A DNA stretch of 64,000 nucleotides from NCBI RefSeq assembly GCF_900112615.1, contig NZ_FOMK01000005.1, positions 310,001 through 374,000 of the forward strand, in the 5' to 3' direction. The DNA is from Chitinophaga sp. CF118. Its GTDB lineage: Bacteria > Bacteroidota > Bacteroidia > Chitinophagales > Chitinophagaceae. The translations under genes and the position numbers were made by a program. The notes under the pieces were generated by a model that saw only the letters and a list, made by a program, of their open reading frames with translations, did no database searches and was not told where the DNA came from. Of this stretch, positions 44,967 through 54,050 are shown piece after piece; the first letter of the stretch is position 1, and the number at the start of each line of letters is the position of its first letter.

Positions 44967-45295
44967 TAATTGGTGAAGGTCGCATGAACTTGCAGTCTTC
45001 ACCTTTTCTATTTTATGTGTTTAACGAACGCTTCTATTCCAATAGCTGGAACCTCTTTGTCCAGGTTATGGAAAAGTTAAAATTAAGCCAATGCCTGTAA
45101 GCATTCCGAACAGGCTTCTTTTCTTGTGGTGAACAGGCATCAGTATTCTATCAGCAGAGCCTGTACCCCATGTTTATAAGCCGCAGGCCCTTACGCTTAA
45201 AATAAAATTAAAACTCTCCCAACCCAACCCAGGAGTGAAGAATTCCCGAATATATTTGTCTATCTTTGTTTGCTTAACATTTTAAAACTGAGAAA
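44967..45295. other. Intergenic region between rplS and tatA
   Basis: 329 nt without a convincing ORF. Two TAnnTTTG matches, TATATTTG (45251-45258) and TATCTTTG (45261-45268), lie 28-45 nt upstream of tatA and one is probably its -7 box, though no TTTG is at the expected -33 distance. Confidence 0.45.
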
Positions 45296-45532
45296 ATGAC
45301 TGCTGTTATCGTAAAATCTCCTTTCTTATTATTCCAAGACTTAGGTATGACAGAAATACTTTTAATTGCAATGGTTGTATTGTTATTGTTTGGTGGTAAG
45401 AAAATACCTGAACTGATGAAAGGACTTGGAAAAGGTATCCGTGAATTTAACGATGCCAAGAACAATGTTCGTAAGGAAATCGAAGATGGTATAAAAGAAC
45501 AGCCTTCTACTACTGATCAGAAGAGTGTTTGA
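45296..45532 (+). CDS. tatA: Sec-independent protein translocase TatA/E
   Basis: 78 residues: short N-terminus, one membrane helix (about 20-36, MTEILLIAMVVLLLFGG), the FGGKKIPELMKGLGKGIREF amphipathic helix and a charged tail. Forms the protein-conducting part of the Tat pathway for folded proteins. The Tat-signal phospholipase C at 50.5 kb is a likely client. No tatC is in the window. Confidence 0.93.
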   Translation: MTAVIVKSPFLLFQDLGMTEILLIAMVVLLLFGGKKIPELMKGLGKGIREFNDAKNNVRKEIEDGIKEQPSTTDQKSV

Positions 45533-45744
45533 TATACCTGGGCAGTCCCTGTAAAAAGGGACTTGATATGATATCCTGACCTATCAAACTGAATTGGGGG
45601 ACGAGAGCTTGAATGCTACATCTGACCAATACGCCACCGGTATATCCCGGGTTGTTGCCGACTGAGTTATTTAACCAGTATATCCTGGCTTTCACGTTTG
45701 ACTGATTAATCTTATTTTTTCAAGCAATTTAACTGGTTTGGTCT

Positions 45745-47187
45745 TTGTCTAAATTCAGCAGTATATCGGCTTTTCACGAAGCATTATACGCCGGCAGAAC
45801 GTCCTGTACGGAAATGGTACAACAGTATCTTGTCCGTATTGGAAAGACAAAACACCTGAATGCATTCCTGGAAGTTTTTGAAGAAGAAGCCCTGGAAAAA
45901 GCACAGGCACTCGACGCCCGTTTGCAAAAGGGGGAGCAGTTGGGTACGCTTGGGGGTGTTGTTGTGGGCATCAAGGATGTTATCTGTTATAAAGGGCATA
46001 AAATAAGCGCCGCTTCGCGCATGCTGGAAGACTTTACTTCCCTGTATTCTGCCACTGCCGTAGAAAGGCTGCTGGCAGAAGATGCTATTATCATTGGTAA
46101 TCTTAACTGTGATGAGTTTGCAATGGGTTCCACAAATGAGAACTCAGCATATGGTCCTGTTCTTAATGCATTGGATAACACCCGGGTACCCGGAGGTTCT
46201 TCCGGTGGATCGGCAGTGGCTGTGCAGGCTGATCTGTGTATGGTAAGCCTTGGTAGTGATACAGGCGGTTCGGTAAGACAGCCGGCGGATTTTTGCGGTA
46301 TAGTAGGCTTAAAGCCTACCTATGGCCGCATTTCACGGTACGGGCTGATTGCTTATGCCTCTTCTTTTGATCAGATAGGCATTTTTGGCAGGGATATTGC
46401 GGATGTGGCAATAGTTCTGCAGACTATTGCAGGACCAGATGAGTACGATAGTACAGCGGCTACAGAAAAAGTACCTGATTATCAAACATCCATGCACAAT
46501 AAATCCTGGAAATTAGCGTATTTAAAAGATGCGCAGCATCACCCGGGACTGGATGCTGAAATGATGGAAGGCTACAGCCGTTTCTTTGAAGAACTTGAAA
46601 ACGCGGGAAATACTGTCACAGCCGCGAATTTCGCCTATCTGGATTATGTAGTGCCGGCATATTATGTGCTCACTACAGCAGAGGCCTCCTCCAACCTTTC
46701 AAGGTACGATGGAGTAAAATATGGGCATAGAACTCCCTTGAAGAACCTGGACCTGGTTGAATTTTATAAAAAAAGTAGGTCTGAAGGGTTTGGAATGGAA
46801 GTAAAACGGCGTATATTACTGGGAACATTTGTGCTGAGTGCAGGCTATTATGATGCCTATTACACGAAAGCTCAACAAGTTAGACGACTGGTAGTAGATA
46901 AATTATCAGAGATCCTGTCCCAGTACGATGCGATCATAATGCCAACAGTGCCTTCAACGGCATTTAAAATAGGGGAGAAAACAGACGATCCTATAGCTAT
47001 GTACCTCGCTGACATTTATACGGTACTAGCAAATCTGGCAGGGGTTCCGGCAATTTCGGTCCCTTTGCAGCGGCATTCAAACGGAATGCCGTATGGTGTA
47101 CAGATCATCACAAAGCAATTTAGCGAAGCGAACCTGTTAAGCATTGCAGCGCATGTAATGCAAATCAGACAGGTCACTCCTGTTTAA
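45745..47187 (+). CDS. gatA: Glutamyl-tRNA(Gln)/aspartyl-tRNA(Asn) amidotransferase subunit A
   Basis: 480 residues, amidase-signature enzyme. The Ser-cisSer-Lys triad is seen as K77 (GVVVGIKDVI), the cis-Ser in PGGSSGGSAVAV (150-161) and nucleophile S176 (GSDTGGSVRQP). Produces ammonia from glutamine for GatB to convert mischarged Glu-tRNA(Gln) or Asp-tRNA(Asn). The start is TTG at 45745: the next ATG would remove 23 conserved residues. gatB and gatC are not adjacent. Confidence 0.93.
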   Translation: MSKFSSISAFHEALYAGRTSCTEMVQQYLVRIGKTKHLNAFLEVFEEEALEKAQALDARLQKGEQLGTLGGVVVGIKDVICYKGHKISAASRMLEDFTSLYSATAVERLLAEDAIIIGNLNCDEFAMGSTNENSAYGPVLNALDNTRVPGGSSGGSAVAVQADLCMVSLGSDTGGSVRQPADFCGIVGLKPTYGRISRYGLIAYASSFDQIGIFGRDIADVAIVLQTIAGPDEYDSTAATEKVPDYQTSMHNKSWKLAYLKDAQHHPGLDAEMMEGYSRFFEELENAGNTVTAANFAYLDYVVPAYYVLTTAEASSNLSRYDGVKYGHRTPLKNLDLVEFYKKSRSEGFGMEVKRRILLGTFVLSAGYYDAYYTKAQQVRRLVVDKLSEILSQYDAIIMPTVPSTAFKIGEKTDDPIAMYLADIYTVLANLAGVPAISVPLQRHSNGMPYGVQIITKQFSEANLLSIAAHVMQIRQVTPV

Positions 47188-47194
47188 AATAAAT

Positions 47195-48532
47195 ATGTGT
47201 ATGAGGAAAATCTTACTAGCACTGCTGTTACCTACTCTGGGTGCATGGCATTCAGAAGTGAAAGGAAACAGCAGAGTACCCGAAAAGATGGTGGCTTCTT
47301 ATGAAGTGGCTGATACAACGGTGCTGAATCACAAAGTTCATTTGCCCAAGGACACTACGGTGGCCCCATCGGCAACATCAATGGCTGTGCGCAAAAATGC
47401 ACAAAGTTTACCTGCCAACATCAGTAGCCCAAAAGTCTACGAACAAATCAACAACAACATTGTAGCAGGTTACATCAATAACTTCGCAAGCAGGTATAGC
47501 CAGCATTTACAAGTAATGATTGCCAAAGGACAACCATATTTTATTATGGTTGAGAAAATCTTCAGAGAAAATGGTATTCCTGAAGAAATGAAATACCTGG
47601 CAGTGATTGAATCCAGCTTTAATACTAATGCCCGTTCCCGCGTTGGTGCTGTAGGTGCCTGGCAGTTTATGTCCGGTACTGCACGCATTTTCGGACTGAG
47701 CGTTGGTAAAAAAACTGACGAACGGAAAGATTTCTACAAATCAACCGTGGCTGCCGCGAAATTCTTAAATCAATTATACGACCAATTCGGCGACTGGCTG
47801 CTTGTTGTAGCTGCTTATAACTGTGGTCCGGGTGGCGTACAGCGCGCTATGAATGCGAGTGGACGCAGTGATTTCTGGGGCATGCAATATTTTCTGCCTG
47901 CAGAATCCCGTAATCATGTGTACAAATTCATTGCGACCGGTTATATTCTGGATCGCTTTAATAACTTCTTCGGTGTAGGTGATGACGGAGTGAAAATCAT
48001 TCCTGCAAATATACCTGCTGCTGCAGCTGCTGTATCTCTTGCATCAGCAGAACTGACCGAAGATGAAATGTTCAATACCGTAGAGTTCAATATCACAGGT
48101 AAATACAGGATGGAGGCAATCGCCAAACGCCTGAATATGGAAAAGGCAGAACTGGATCATCTGAATCCTGATTTTGAGAGAATGATGTCCGGCCCTGATA
48201 ATAGTTACGACTTACGCGTACCTAAAGATAAAATGAAAGCATTCCAGGCAGAAAAAGAAGAGATCCTGAAAGAATCTATTCAGATGATGCTGGATGATAA
48301 AGTTGCAGGTGTAGATAAATCCAAGTTCCCACCACCAGCACCAAAAATGGCTGTTGCTACGGAAGCTAAGGCTAAGAGAACATCTACATATACCCATACT
48401 AAGACTACTAAAGCAAAGTCTTCCAAGTATTCGGTAAAACACAAAACAACAGTAAAGCACAAATCAGTAACTAAGAAAAAAGTTGCTGCTAAGAAAACTA
48501 CTTCAACTGTTGCAAAGAAGACAGCAAAATAA
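47195..48532 (+). CDS. Lytic transglycosylase (MltD-like)
   Basis: 445 residues with an N-terminal export signal (RKILLALLLPTLGAWHS), so periplasmic. The SLT domain (about 115-260) has catalytic E139 (AVIESSFNTNARSRVGAVGAWQFM region), VVAAYNCGPGGVQRAM and a C-terminal YKFIATGYI. A LysM-like stretch (about 300-345) follows, and the last about 65 residues are a Lys/Thr-rich disordered tail that would bind peptidoglycan or nucleic acid by charge. Cuts peptidoglycan to 1,6-anhydro products. It starts 7 nt after gatA. Confidence 0.9.
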   Translation: MCMRKILLALLLPTLGAWHSEVKGNSRVPEKMVASYEVADTTVLNHKVHLPKDTTVAPSATSMAVRKNAQSLPANISSPKVYEQINNNIVAGYINNFASRYSQHLQVMIAKGQPYFIMVEKIFRENGIPEEMKYLAVIESSFNTNARSRVGAVGAWQFMSGTARIFGLSVGKKTDERKDFYKSTVAAAKFLNQLYDQFGDWLLVVAAYNCGPGGVQRAMNASGRSDFWGMQYFLPAESRNHVYKFIATGYILDRFNNFFGVGDDGVKIIPANIPAAAAAVSLASAELTEDEMFNTVEFNITGKYRMEAIAKRLNMEKAELDHLNPDFERMMSGPDNSYDLRVPKDKMKAFQAEKEEILKESIQMMLDDKVAGVDKSKFPPPAPKMAVATEAKAKRTSTYTHTKTTKAKSSKYSVKHKTTVKHKSVTKKKVAAKKTTSTVAKKTAK

Positions 48533-48547
48533 ATAAGATATTATAAT

Positions 48548-48590
48548 AAACAGGAAAGGCTAGCCGCAAGGTTAGCCTTTCCTGTTTTCG
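48548..48590 (+). terminator. Terminator after the lytic transglycosylase
   Basis: 18-bp stem (one G-T pair) AAACAGGAAAGGCTAGCC against GGTTAGCCTTTCCTGTTT with a GCAA-type tetraloop; only a short T run. Confidence 0.8.
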
Positions 48591-48600
48591 TGCATTGCTA

Positions 48601-48731
48601 TTGTTAATCATAAATACACTGCGTCTGCCTGTTTTGGTTTCTAATTTAACTTTAGAATAAGATTGTAGATCAGATCTTTATTAAACTTCACCTAATCATC
48701 ACGGCAGACAAGGTGTATTTATGATCAACAA
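48601..48731 (-). repeat. Dispersed palindromic element, full copy 2
   Basis: 131 bp in reverse orientation to the copy at 12814-12954. Terminal inverted repeat TTGTT(A/G)ATCATAAATACAC at 48601-48619 and 48713-48731. 28 consecutive bases from the left inner end and 24 from the right inner end are identical to copy 1, while the outermost bases differ between copies but remain complementary within each copy. Confidence 0.85.
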
Positions 48732-48816
48732 GAGCAATGACACTTACCATGAGTGCTGTACTCAGAAAGAAATTACACGATGATCTTATCAATTCCATTC
48801 TTTTATGATGACTCAT

Positions 48817-48873
48817 TTCTATAAATAAGAAACCCGCAAAACCATAGGCTCTGCGGGTTTCTGCTTTATAGAA
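48817..48873 (-). terminator. Terminator of the antiporter gene
   Basis: Inner 11-bp stem AGAAACCCGCA/TGCGGGTTTCT and outer 9-bp stem TTCTATAAA/TTTATAGAA, 13 nt beyond the antiporter stop on the minus strand. Confidence 0.85.
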
Positions 48874-48885
48874 AGGGTATTAGTG

Positions 48886-50316
48886 TTATACCCTGCTAGT
48901 TTGCAAACGATTTGCTTCTATCCTTTTCACGAGATCCAGTAAAGGACCAGTCATGAAGGTAGTTGCTAATGCCATCAATACCATCATCGCAAATATTTCA
49001 GGAGAGAGGATACCAAGATCATAACCGATATTCAATACTACCAGTTCCATTAATCCGCGGGTATTCATGAGGGCGCCTATTGCCAGTGAATCTGTCCATG
49101 ACTGCCCCATGAGTTTGGCAGCGGCAGCACTTCCTCCCAGTTTACCACCTACAGCTACCAGCATGATCATTCCAAATACAGCCCAGAGATGGCCTTGTCC
49201 CAGCAAACCTATTTGTGTACGCAGTCCGGTGAAAACAAAGAAGATTGGAAGCAGCAATAATACACTCACGTCTTCCAGTTTATCCGTTAATAATTTCTGC
49301 ACGGAAACTTCTGCAGGCATGATCACTCCTGCAAGGAAAGCACCAAACAAAGCATGAATACCGATTACCTCAGCAGCCCATGCGGAAAATAGCAGCATGA
49401 GGAAAGCCAGGGCTACAATAGATTTCTCTTTGTCTTTTGCTGCAAATTGCTGGAACTTTTTAGCGATCCAGGGTTTGATCACATACAACATAGTCCCTAC
49501 AAAAATGAGAGCCATTCCAAGGGTTAATGCAGCACTCCAGAGGCTTCCTGCTTTTACAATAGTGATCACAACAGCAAGGATGCACCAGGCAGTAACATCA
49601 TCCGCAGCAGCACAGGTAATAGCCAGTAATCCCAATGGTGTGCCAGTCAGTTTTCGCTCCTGCACAATACGCGCCAGCACCGGAAATGCGGTAATACTCA
49701 TAGCAATACCCATAAACAGGGCAAAGGAGAGAAAACTAACATTCTCAGGTGAGAATTGCGGATAAATATAATATGCAAGCCAGACACCCAGGAAGAAAGG
49801 CACCACAATACTGGCATGACTGATCATTACAGCGTCGTGGGCTTTGTTCTTTATCTTATGTGTATCCAGTTCCATTCCTACTACGAACATAAAGAACGCA
49901 AGTCCGATCTGGCTCAGGAACTGAAGATTTTTAAAGCTATCTGCAGGAAACAGGAATTGACTCGTACTATGCGAAAGCCAGCCCAGCAGGGAAGGTCCAA
50001 GACAAACACCTGCTATAATTTCTCCTACCACAGCAGGTTGCCCAATACGTCCGGCAAGCCAGCCGAATACTCTTGCTGTTATTAAAATCAATATGATCTG
50101 CAATAGCAACAGAGCTAGCGGATGCTGTATATTATGCACTATTGCGTTCCATACAGTTTCTCCTGTACTGGCTGTTGCAGCAGCCGGAGCTACTTCAGTA
50201 GTCGTAATATTATGTCTGTTTCGCACAGACAAATTATCACCTTGTTTGATGATAAACCAGATCAGGCATCCGAAAAAACCAATAATCAGCGGGTACAACA
50301 ACAGTCGTTTATTCAT
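48886..50316 (-). CDS. Cation:proton antiporter (KefB/CPA2-like)
   Basis: 476 residues, about 13 membrane segments. An N-terminal anchor (4-22) precedes a CPA2-type fold: LGPSLLGWLSHSTSQFLFP, FLSQIGLAFFMFVVGMELD (an ion-gating KefB signature), and AAADDVTAWCILAVV with the conserved Asp pair. No C-terminal TrkA-N domain, so it is a NapA/KefB-type exchanger without the soluble regulatory part. Exchanges Na+ or K+ for H+. Confidence 0.9.
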   Translation of the reverse strand: MNKRLLLYPLIIGFFGCLIWFIIKQGDNLSVRNRHNITTTEVAPAAATASTGETVWNAIVHNIQHPLALLLLQIILILITARVFGWLAGRIGQPAVVGEIIAGVCLGPSLLGWLSHSTSQFLFPADSFKNLQFLSQIGLAFFMFVVGMELDTHKIKNKAHDAVMISHASIVVPFFLGVWLAYYIYPQFSPENVSFLSFALFMGIAMSITAFPVLARIVQERKLTGTPLGLLAITCAAADDVTAWCILAVVITIVKAGSLWSAALTLGMALIFVGTMLYVIKPWIAKKFQQFAAKDKEKSIVALAFLMLLFSAWAAEVIGIHALFGAFLAGVIMPAEVSVQKLLTDKLEDVSVLLLLPIFFVFTGLRTQIGLLGQGHLWAVFGMIMLVAVGGKLGGSAAAAKLMGQSWTDSLAIGALMNTRGLMELVVLNIGYDLGILSPEIFAMMVLMALATTFMTGPLLDLVKRIEANRLQTSRV

Positions 50317-50457
50317 ATCAGTCCTTATTAATTGCGAGAAAGATAATAATTATTATCATGTTGAAGGCATGTTTGTCCCTTTTTGCATGTTAAATAGCTT
50401 TAAACTTTTTAGTGAGTAATTGTCGCTTAGCTCTTTATGGGGTATATTGTACAACAT

Positions 50458-52995
50458 ATGGATACCAGGAGAGATTTCATTAAAAAGGCCGCATTATTGT
50501 CAAGCGGTGCAGGTTTACTGGGCGTATTGCCGGCTTCTATTCAAAAGGCGCTGGCCATAGATCCTGCTGCAGGAAGTACCTTCCTGGATGCAGAACATGT
50601 TGTACTGCTGATGCAGGAAAATCGCTCCTTTGATCATTGTTATGGCACACTGAAAGGCGTACGTGGCTTCAATGATCCGAGGGCCATTACCCTACCCAAT
50701 AAAAATCTGGTATGGTTACAGTCAAACGAAGCTGGCCAGACTTATGCACCTTTCCGGTTGGACCTAAAAGATTCAAAGGCTACCTGGATGAGCTCTCTCC
50801 CGCATGCATGGGAAAACCAGGTAGATGCCCGCAATGATGGAAAATATGACAGATGGCTGGATGTGAAAAAATCAGGAAATAAGGAGTATGAGGATATGCC
50901 GCTTACCCTTGGGTATTACACCCGGGAGGATATTCCATTTTATTATGCCCTGGCAGATGCCTTTACGGTATGCGACCAGAATTTCTGTTCCTCTCTGACG
51001 GGTACCACTCCCAACCGGCTTTATTTCTGGACAGGGAAACTTCGTTCCGGACCCGAAGCCGATTCCCGGCCTAATGTGAGAAATAGTGAATCTGATTATG
51101 GTGTTCCTGGCAACTGGACTACTTTCCCTGAAAGACTGGAAGAGAATGGGATCTCCTGGAAGGTATATCAGAATGAAATTAGTGTGGGTGTTGGTTTTGA
51201 TAGAGATGAAGATGACTGGCTAGCTAATTTCACAGATAATCCGCTGGAATGGTTTACGCAGTATCATGTAGGATTCTCTATCTCCCATTATAAATATATT
51301 CAAAAAAGATTGACCGAATTACCTGCTGAAATAAAGACGCTGGAAGATAAAGTAAAGACATTACCTGCAGGAAAAGAGCAGCAGGAAAGCCAGGAATTAT
51401 TACTGAAAAAACAGGAAGAACTGACAACACGGAGAGAATATGTGGTACAATGGCGTCCTGAAAAGTTTGATCAGCTGTCACAGCGGGAAAAGAACCTGCA
51501 TGAAAAGGCTTTCGTCACTAATAAAAAAGATCCAGGTTATCATCAATTAACCACACTTCGTTATAAGGATGGTGATACCGAAAGGGAGATGAAAGTACCA
51601 AAGGGAGATGTGTTACATCAGTTCCGGGAAGATGTGAAAAAAGGAGAATTGCCAACAGTATCCTGGCTGATCGCTCCCGGGAATTTCTCTGATCATCCCG
51701 GCTCTCCATGGTATGGTGCCTGGTATGTATCTGAAGTGATGGATATCCTTACGCAGAACCCGGAAGTATGGAAGAAGACTGTGTTTATATTAGCTTATGA
51801 TGAAAACGATGGTGACTTTGACCACGTACCTCCATTTGTAGCACCTCACAAACCTGGAACAGGAGTTACCTCTAAAAATATCGATACAGCAACAGAATTT
51901 GTTACCCGCGAACAGGAGCTACGTAAAGTAGGAATGAAGGAGGAGGATGTGCGCGAAAGTCCAATTGGTCTTGGTTACAGGGTTCCTCTTGTAATTGCAT
52001 CTCCGTGGAGCAGAGGCGGGTGGGTAAATTCTGAAGTATTTGATCACACCTCTTCATTACAGTTCCTGGAGAAATTCCTTGAGCATAAAGCAAAGAAGAC
52101 GATCACTGAATCAAATATCAGCGAATGGCGTCGTACGGTATGTGGAGATCTTACATCTGTATTCCGTCCATACAACGGAGAGAAAATAGAGTTGCCTTCT
52201 TATGTAGACAAAGTTCCATTTATTGAAAGTATTCATAAGGCACAGTTTAAGAATGTTCCATCAGGTTTCCGGCAGCTAACACCGGCCGATGTTGCAGCCA
52301 TCAACCATGATCCGGCCTCTTCAGCATTGATGCCCAGGCAGGAAGAAGGCATCCGTCATTCCTGCGCATTACCTTATGAGCTGTCTGTAAATGGACGTGT
52401 TTCAAAGGATAATACATTCGTCATCAATTTTCAGGCAGGGAATAACATTTTCGGAAAGCAGGCAGCTGGTGCACCATTCAATGTATATGCGCCGGGCAAG
52501 TATCAGTCAAGACACGATAAAGATAAAATGGAAGCGGTGAGGGCATGGTCGTATGCTGTTGCAGCAGGTGATCAGCTTTCAGATGCATGGCCACTTTCTC
52601 AATTTGAAAATCAGGAACATCATCTGAGAGTATATGGGCCAAATGGATTTTTCCGTGAGTTTAGAGGGAATGTCAATGATCCCGATCTGGAGATTATTTG
52701 CCGGAATGAAGTAAAGGGTAAACTGTTTACGGGAAACCTTGAAGTGGTTTGTTCTGGTGGCAAACACTATACTATTGAGATTACGGATCATGCTTATAAA
52801 AGTGGGAATCATACATTGGTAGTTGAGCCATCTGGTACCACTAAAATTGCCCTTGATCTGAGCCGCAGCTTTGGCTGGTATGATTTCAGCGTATGCGTGA
52901 AAGGATTTGAAGCATTTGAACAACGCTTTGCAGGACGTGTAGAGAACGGCAAAGAAAGCTTCAGCGATCCGTTGATGGGAAGAGTGAAGATTTAA
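50458..52995 (+). CDS. Phosphocholine-specific phospholipase C (Tat-exported)
   Basis: 845 residues from MDTRRDFIKKAALLSSGAGL (start moved 7 codons from the open frame). The N-terminus is a Tat signal (RRDFIKK plus hydrophobic stretch). The alkaline-phosphatase-like phosphoesterase domain has EHVVLLMQENRSFDHCYGTLKG at about 39-60, later GPEADSRPN and LAYDENDGDFDHVPPF. C-terminal PLC-specific beta domains follow (about 630-845). Hydrolyses phosphatidylcholine or sphingomyelin headgroups; host-derived lipids are likely substrates as Bacteroidota make little phosphatidylcholine. Confidence 0.92.
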   Translation: MDTRRDFIKKAALLSSGAGLLGVLPASIQKALAIDPAAGSTFLDAEHVVLLMQENRSFDHCYGTLKGVRGFNDPRAITLPNKNLVWLQSNEAGQTYAPFRLDLKDSKATWMSSLPHAWENQVDARNDGKYDRWLDVKKSGNKEYEDMPLTLGYYTREDIPFYYALADAFTVCDQNFCSSLTGTTPNRLYFWTGKLRSGPEADSRPNVRNSESDYGVPGNWTTFPERLEENGISWKVYQNEISVGVGFDRDEDDWLANFTDNPLEWFTQYHVGFSISHYKYIQKRLTELPAEIKTLEDKVKTLPAGKEQQESQELLLKKQEELTTRREYVVQWRPEKFDQLSQREKNLHEKAFVTNKKDPGYHQLTTLRYKDGDTEREMKVPKGDVLHQFREDVKKGELPTVSWLIAPGNFSDHPGSPWYGAWYVSEVMDILTQNPEVWKKTVFILAYDENDGDFDHVPPFVAPHKPGTGVTSKNIDTATEFVTREQELRKVGMKEEDVRESPIGLGYRVPLVIASPWSRGGWVNSEVFDHTSSLQFLEKFLEHKAKKTITESNISEWRRTVCGDLTSVFRPYNGEKIELPSYVDKVPFIESIHKAQFKNVPSGFRQLTPADVAAINHDPASSALMPRQEEGIRHSCALPYELSVNGRVSKDNTFVINFQAGNNIFGKQAAGAPFNVYAPGKYQSRHDKDKMEAVRAWSYAVAAGDQLSDAWPLSQFENQEHHLRVYGPNGFFREFRGNVNDPDLEIICRNEVKGKLFTGNLEVVCSGGKHYTIEITDHAYKSGNHTLVVEPSGTTKIALDLSRSFGWYDFSVCVKGFEAFEQRFAGRVENGKESFSDPLMGRVKI

Positions 52996-53115
52996 GAACT
53001 ATCATCCTGAGGCAGCGGAAATATTTTATCAGGCAGAAGGAATGCTAAGTCGTTTTGGTCTTGGAAATCTCCTATGTGTGAAGTGTAGGAAGAAGTTTGA
53101 ATTTTAATATTTTAT

Positions 53116-53607
53116 ATGAATATATCAGTTAATGGAGGCCAGATAAAATTGAACATTGATAAGGTCTATTTTGTCATTGACGTTTTATATTGTACTAAAA
53201 TAAAGAAAAACATCAACGTACTGGATGCAAGTAATTTTGGAAAGGACATTAAGGTGAAATTATTTCCCGATTTGGATACACCCTATGCTAAGTTCTTAAA
53301 TAGAAATAACCTATTTAGTATAGAATTTATTCAATATTTGGATGAAGATATCGACTCTAGTGATGCTGCTCTGTGTTTTGCTACAGATACAGGATTAATT
53401 GTTTTTGTTGAGGAGAGCATTTTTATTGATTTTATCTCTAATTCTGATTACGATCAATTTGTTGATGCTGCGACTTCATCTAAAATAGATTATTGGGCAA
53501 TGCTTGAGGCGAAATATACTCCTGGAGATATTGCACTTGTTTTGGCAGCAGGGGAAGATTCAGGATATGAATTCAGTTCAGGGGGAGTTTATAAAATTGA
53601 CGTCTAA
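53116..53607 (+). CDS. Unrecognised protein, immunity-like by context
   Basis: 163 residues, acidic and AT-rich in codon use (many ATA/TTA/AAT codons), unlike the core genes. Alternating strand pattern with the stretches AALCFATDTGLIVFVEESIF and LALVLAAGEDSGYEF near the C-terminus; no signal peptide or membrane segment. Shape and size recall polymorphic-toxin immunity proteins but no family is recognised. A perfect hairpin starts 2 nt after its stop. First gene of the accessory islet. Confidence 0.55.
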   Translation: MNISVNGGQIKLNIDKVYFVIDVLYCTKIKKNINVLDASNFGKDIKVKLFPDLDTPYAKFLNRNNLFSIEFIQYLDEDIDSSDAALCFATDTGLIVFVEESIFIDFISNSDYDQFVDAATSSKIDYWAMLEAKYTPGDIALVLAAGEDSGYEFSSGGVYKIDV

Positions 53608-53608
53608 T

Positions 53609-53655
53609 CCCTTCGCAAAACTGTCGGTTTAGCAAACCGACAGTTTTGCGAAGGG
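53609..53655. repeat. Perfect 22-bp hairpin after the 53.1-kb gene
   Basis: CCCTTCGCAAAACTGTCGG then TTT, loop AGC, and the exact complement: 47 nt in all, starting directly after the stop codon region. No T run follows on the plus strand, so a transcript-end protector, attachment-like site or decayed element fits better than an intrinsic terminator. Confidence 0.9.
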
Positions 53656-54050
53656 AAAGGATACCTGCCCTCCTACCTACAGGTATGTCGTACCGATATG
53701 ATACTACAAGCCCTGCTAAGCAAGGCTCGGCTATTCCAATCGTCGTCCTCAGAAATGTACCTACATTTAGGAAGTTCCAACAATACCATTCCGTACAACG
53801 TCACTTTCACTTTAAAGCCTTCCCGCCCACTAATCGCCTTCGGGCCATATGTAGGTACGGTCCCTTTAATCGGAGGGCGACAATGGACCTGACTATCCAG
53901 CTGCCGATATTGACACAGCACGAAAAGCAATAGCAAAATTCAATATATACAGTTTACCTACAGGTAATTTTATTTACCTAAAGCTAAAGATTTTAACCGA
54001 AAGCTAAAGATTTTCTTGGAAACTTCGCAACCGCGCCGTAGATTTGCTAT
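53656..54050. promoter_or_regulatory. TACCTAC motif cluster upstream of the XRE module
   Basis: 395 nt with no credible gene. The 12-mer TACCTACAGGTA occurs twice, at 53674-53685 and 53955-53966. GTACCTACAT at 53757-53766 and its exact complement ATGTAGGTAC at 53849-53858 lie between, and TTTACCTA is at 53973-53980. Just before the 54.05-kb gene, AAAGCTAAAGATTTT is repeated at 53980-53994 and 54000-54014, exactly 20 bp apart (two helical turns). This looks like a promoter region with several repressor sites. Confidence 0.5.

Noticed and set aside
45543..45561. Short hairpin GTCCCT/AGGGAC after tatA as terminator
   Set aside because: Six-base stem and no T run; too weak to call.
53646..53936. 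ORFs of 95 (plus) and 87 (minus) residues over the same interval
   Set aside because: Both frames are open by chance in a region of repeated motifs; neither has a protein-like pattern, and they are mutually exclusive.
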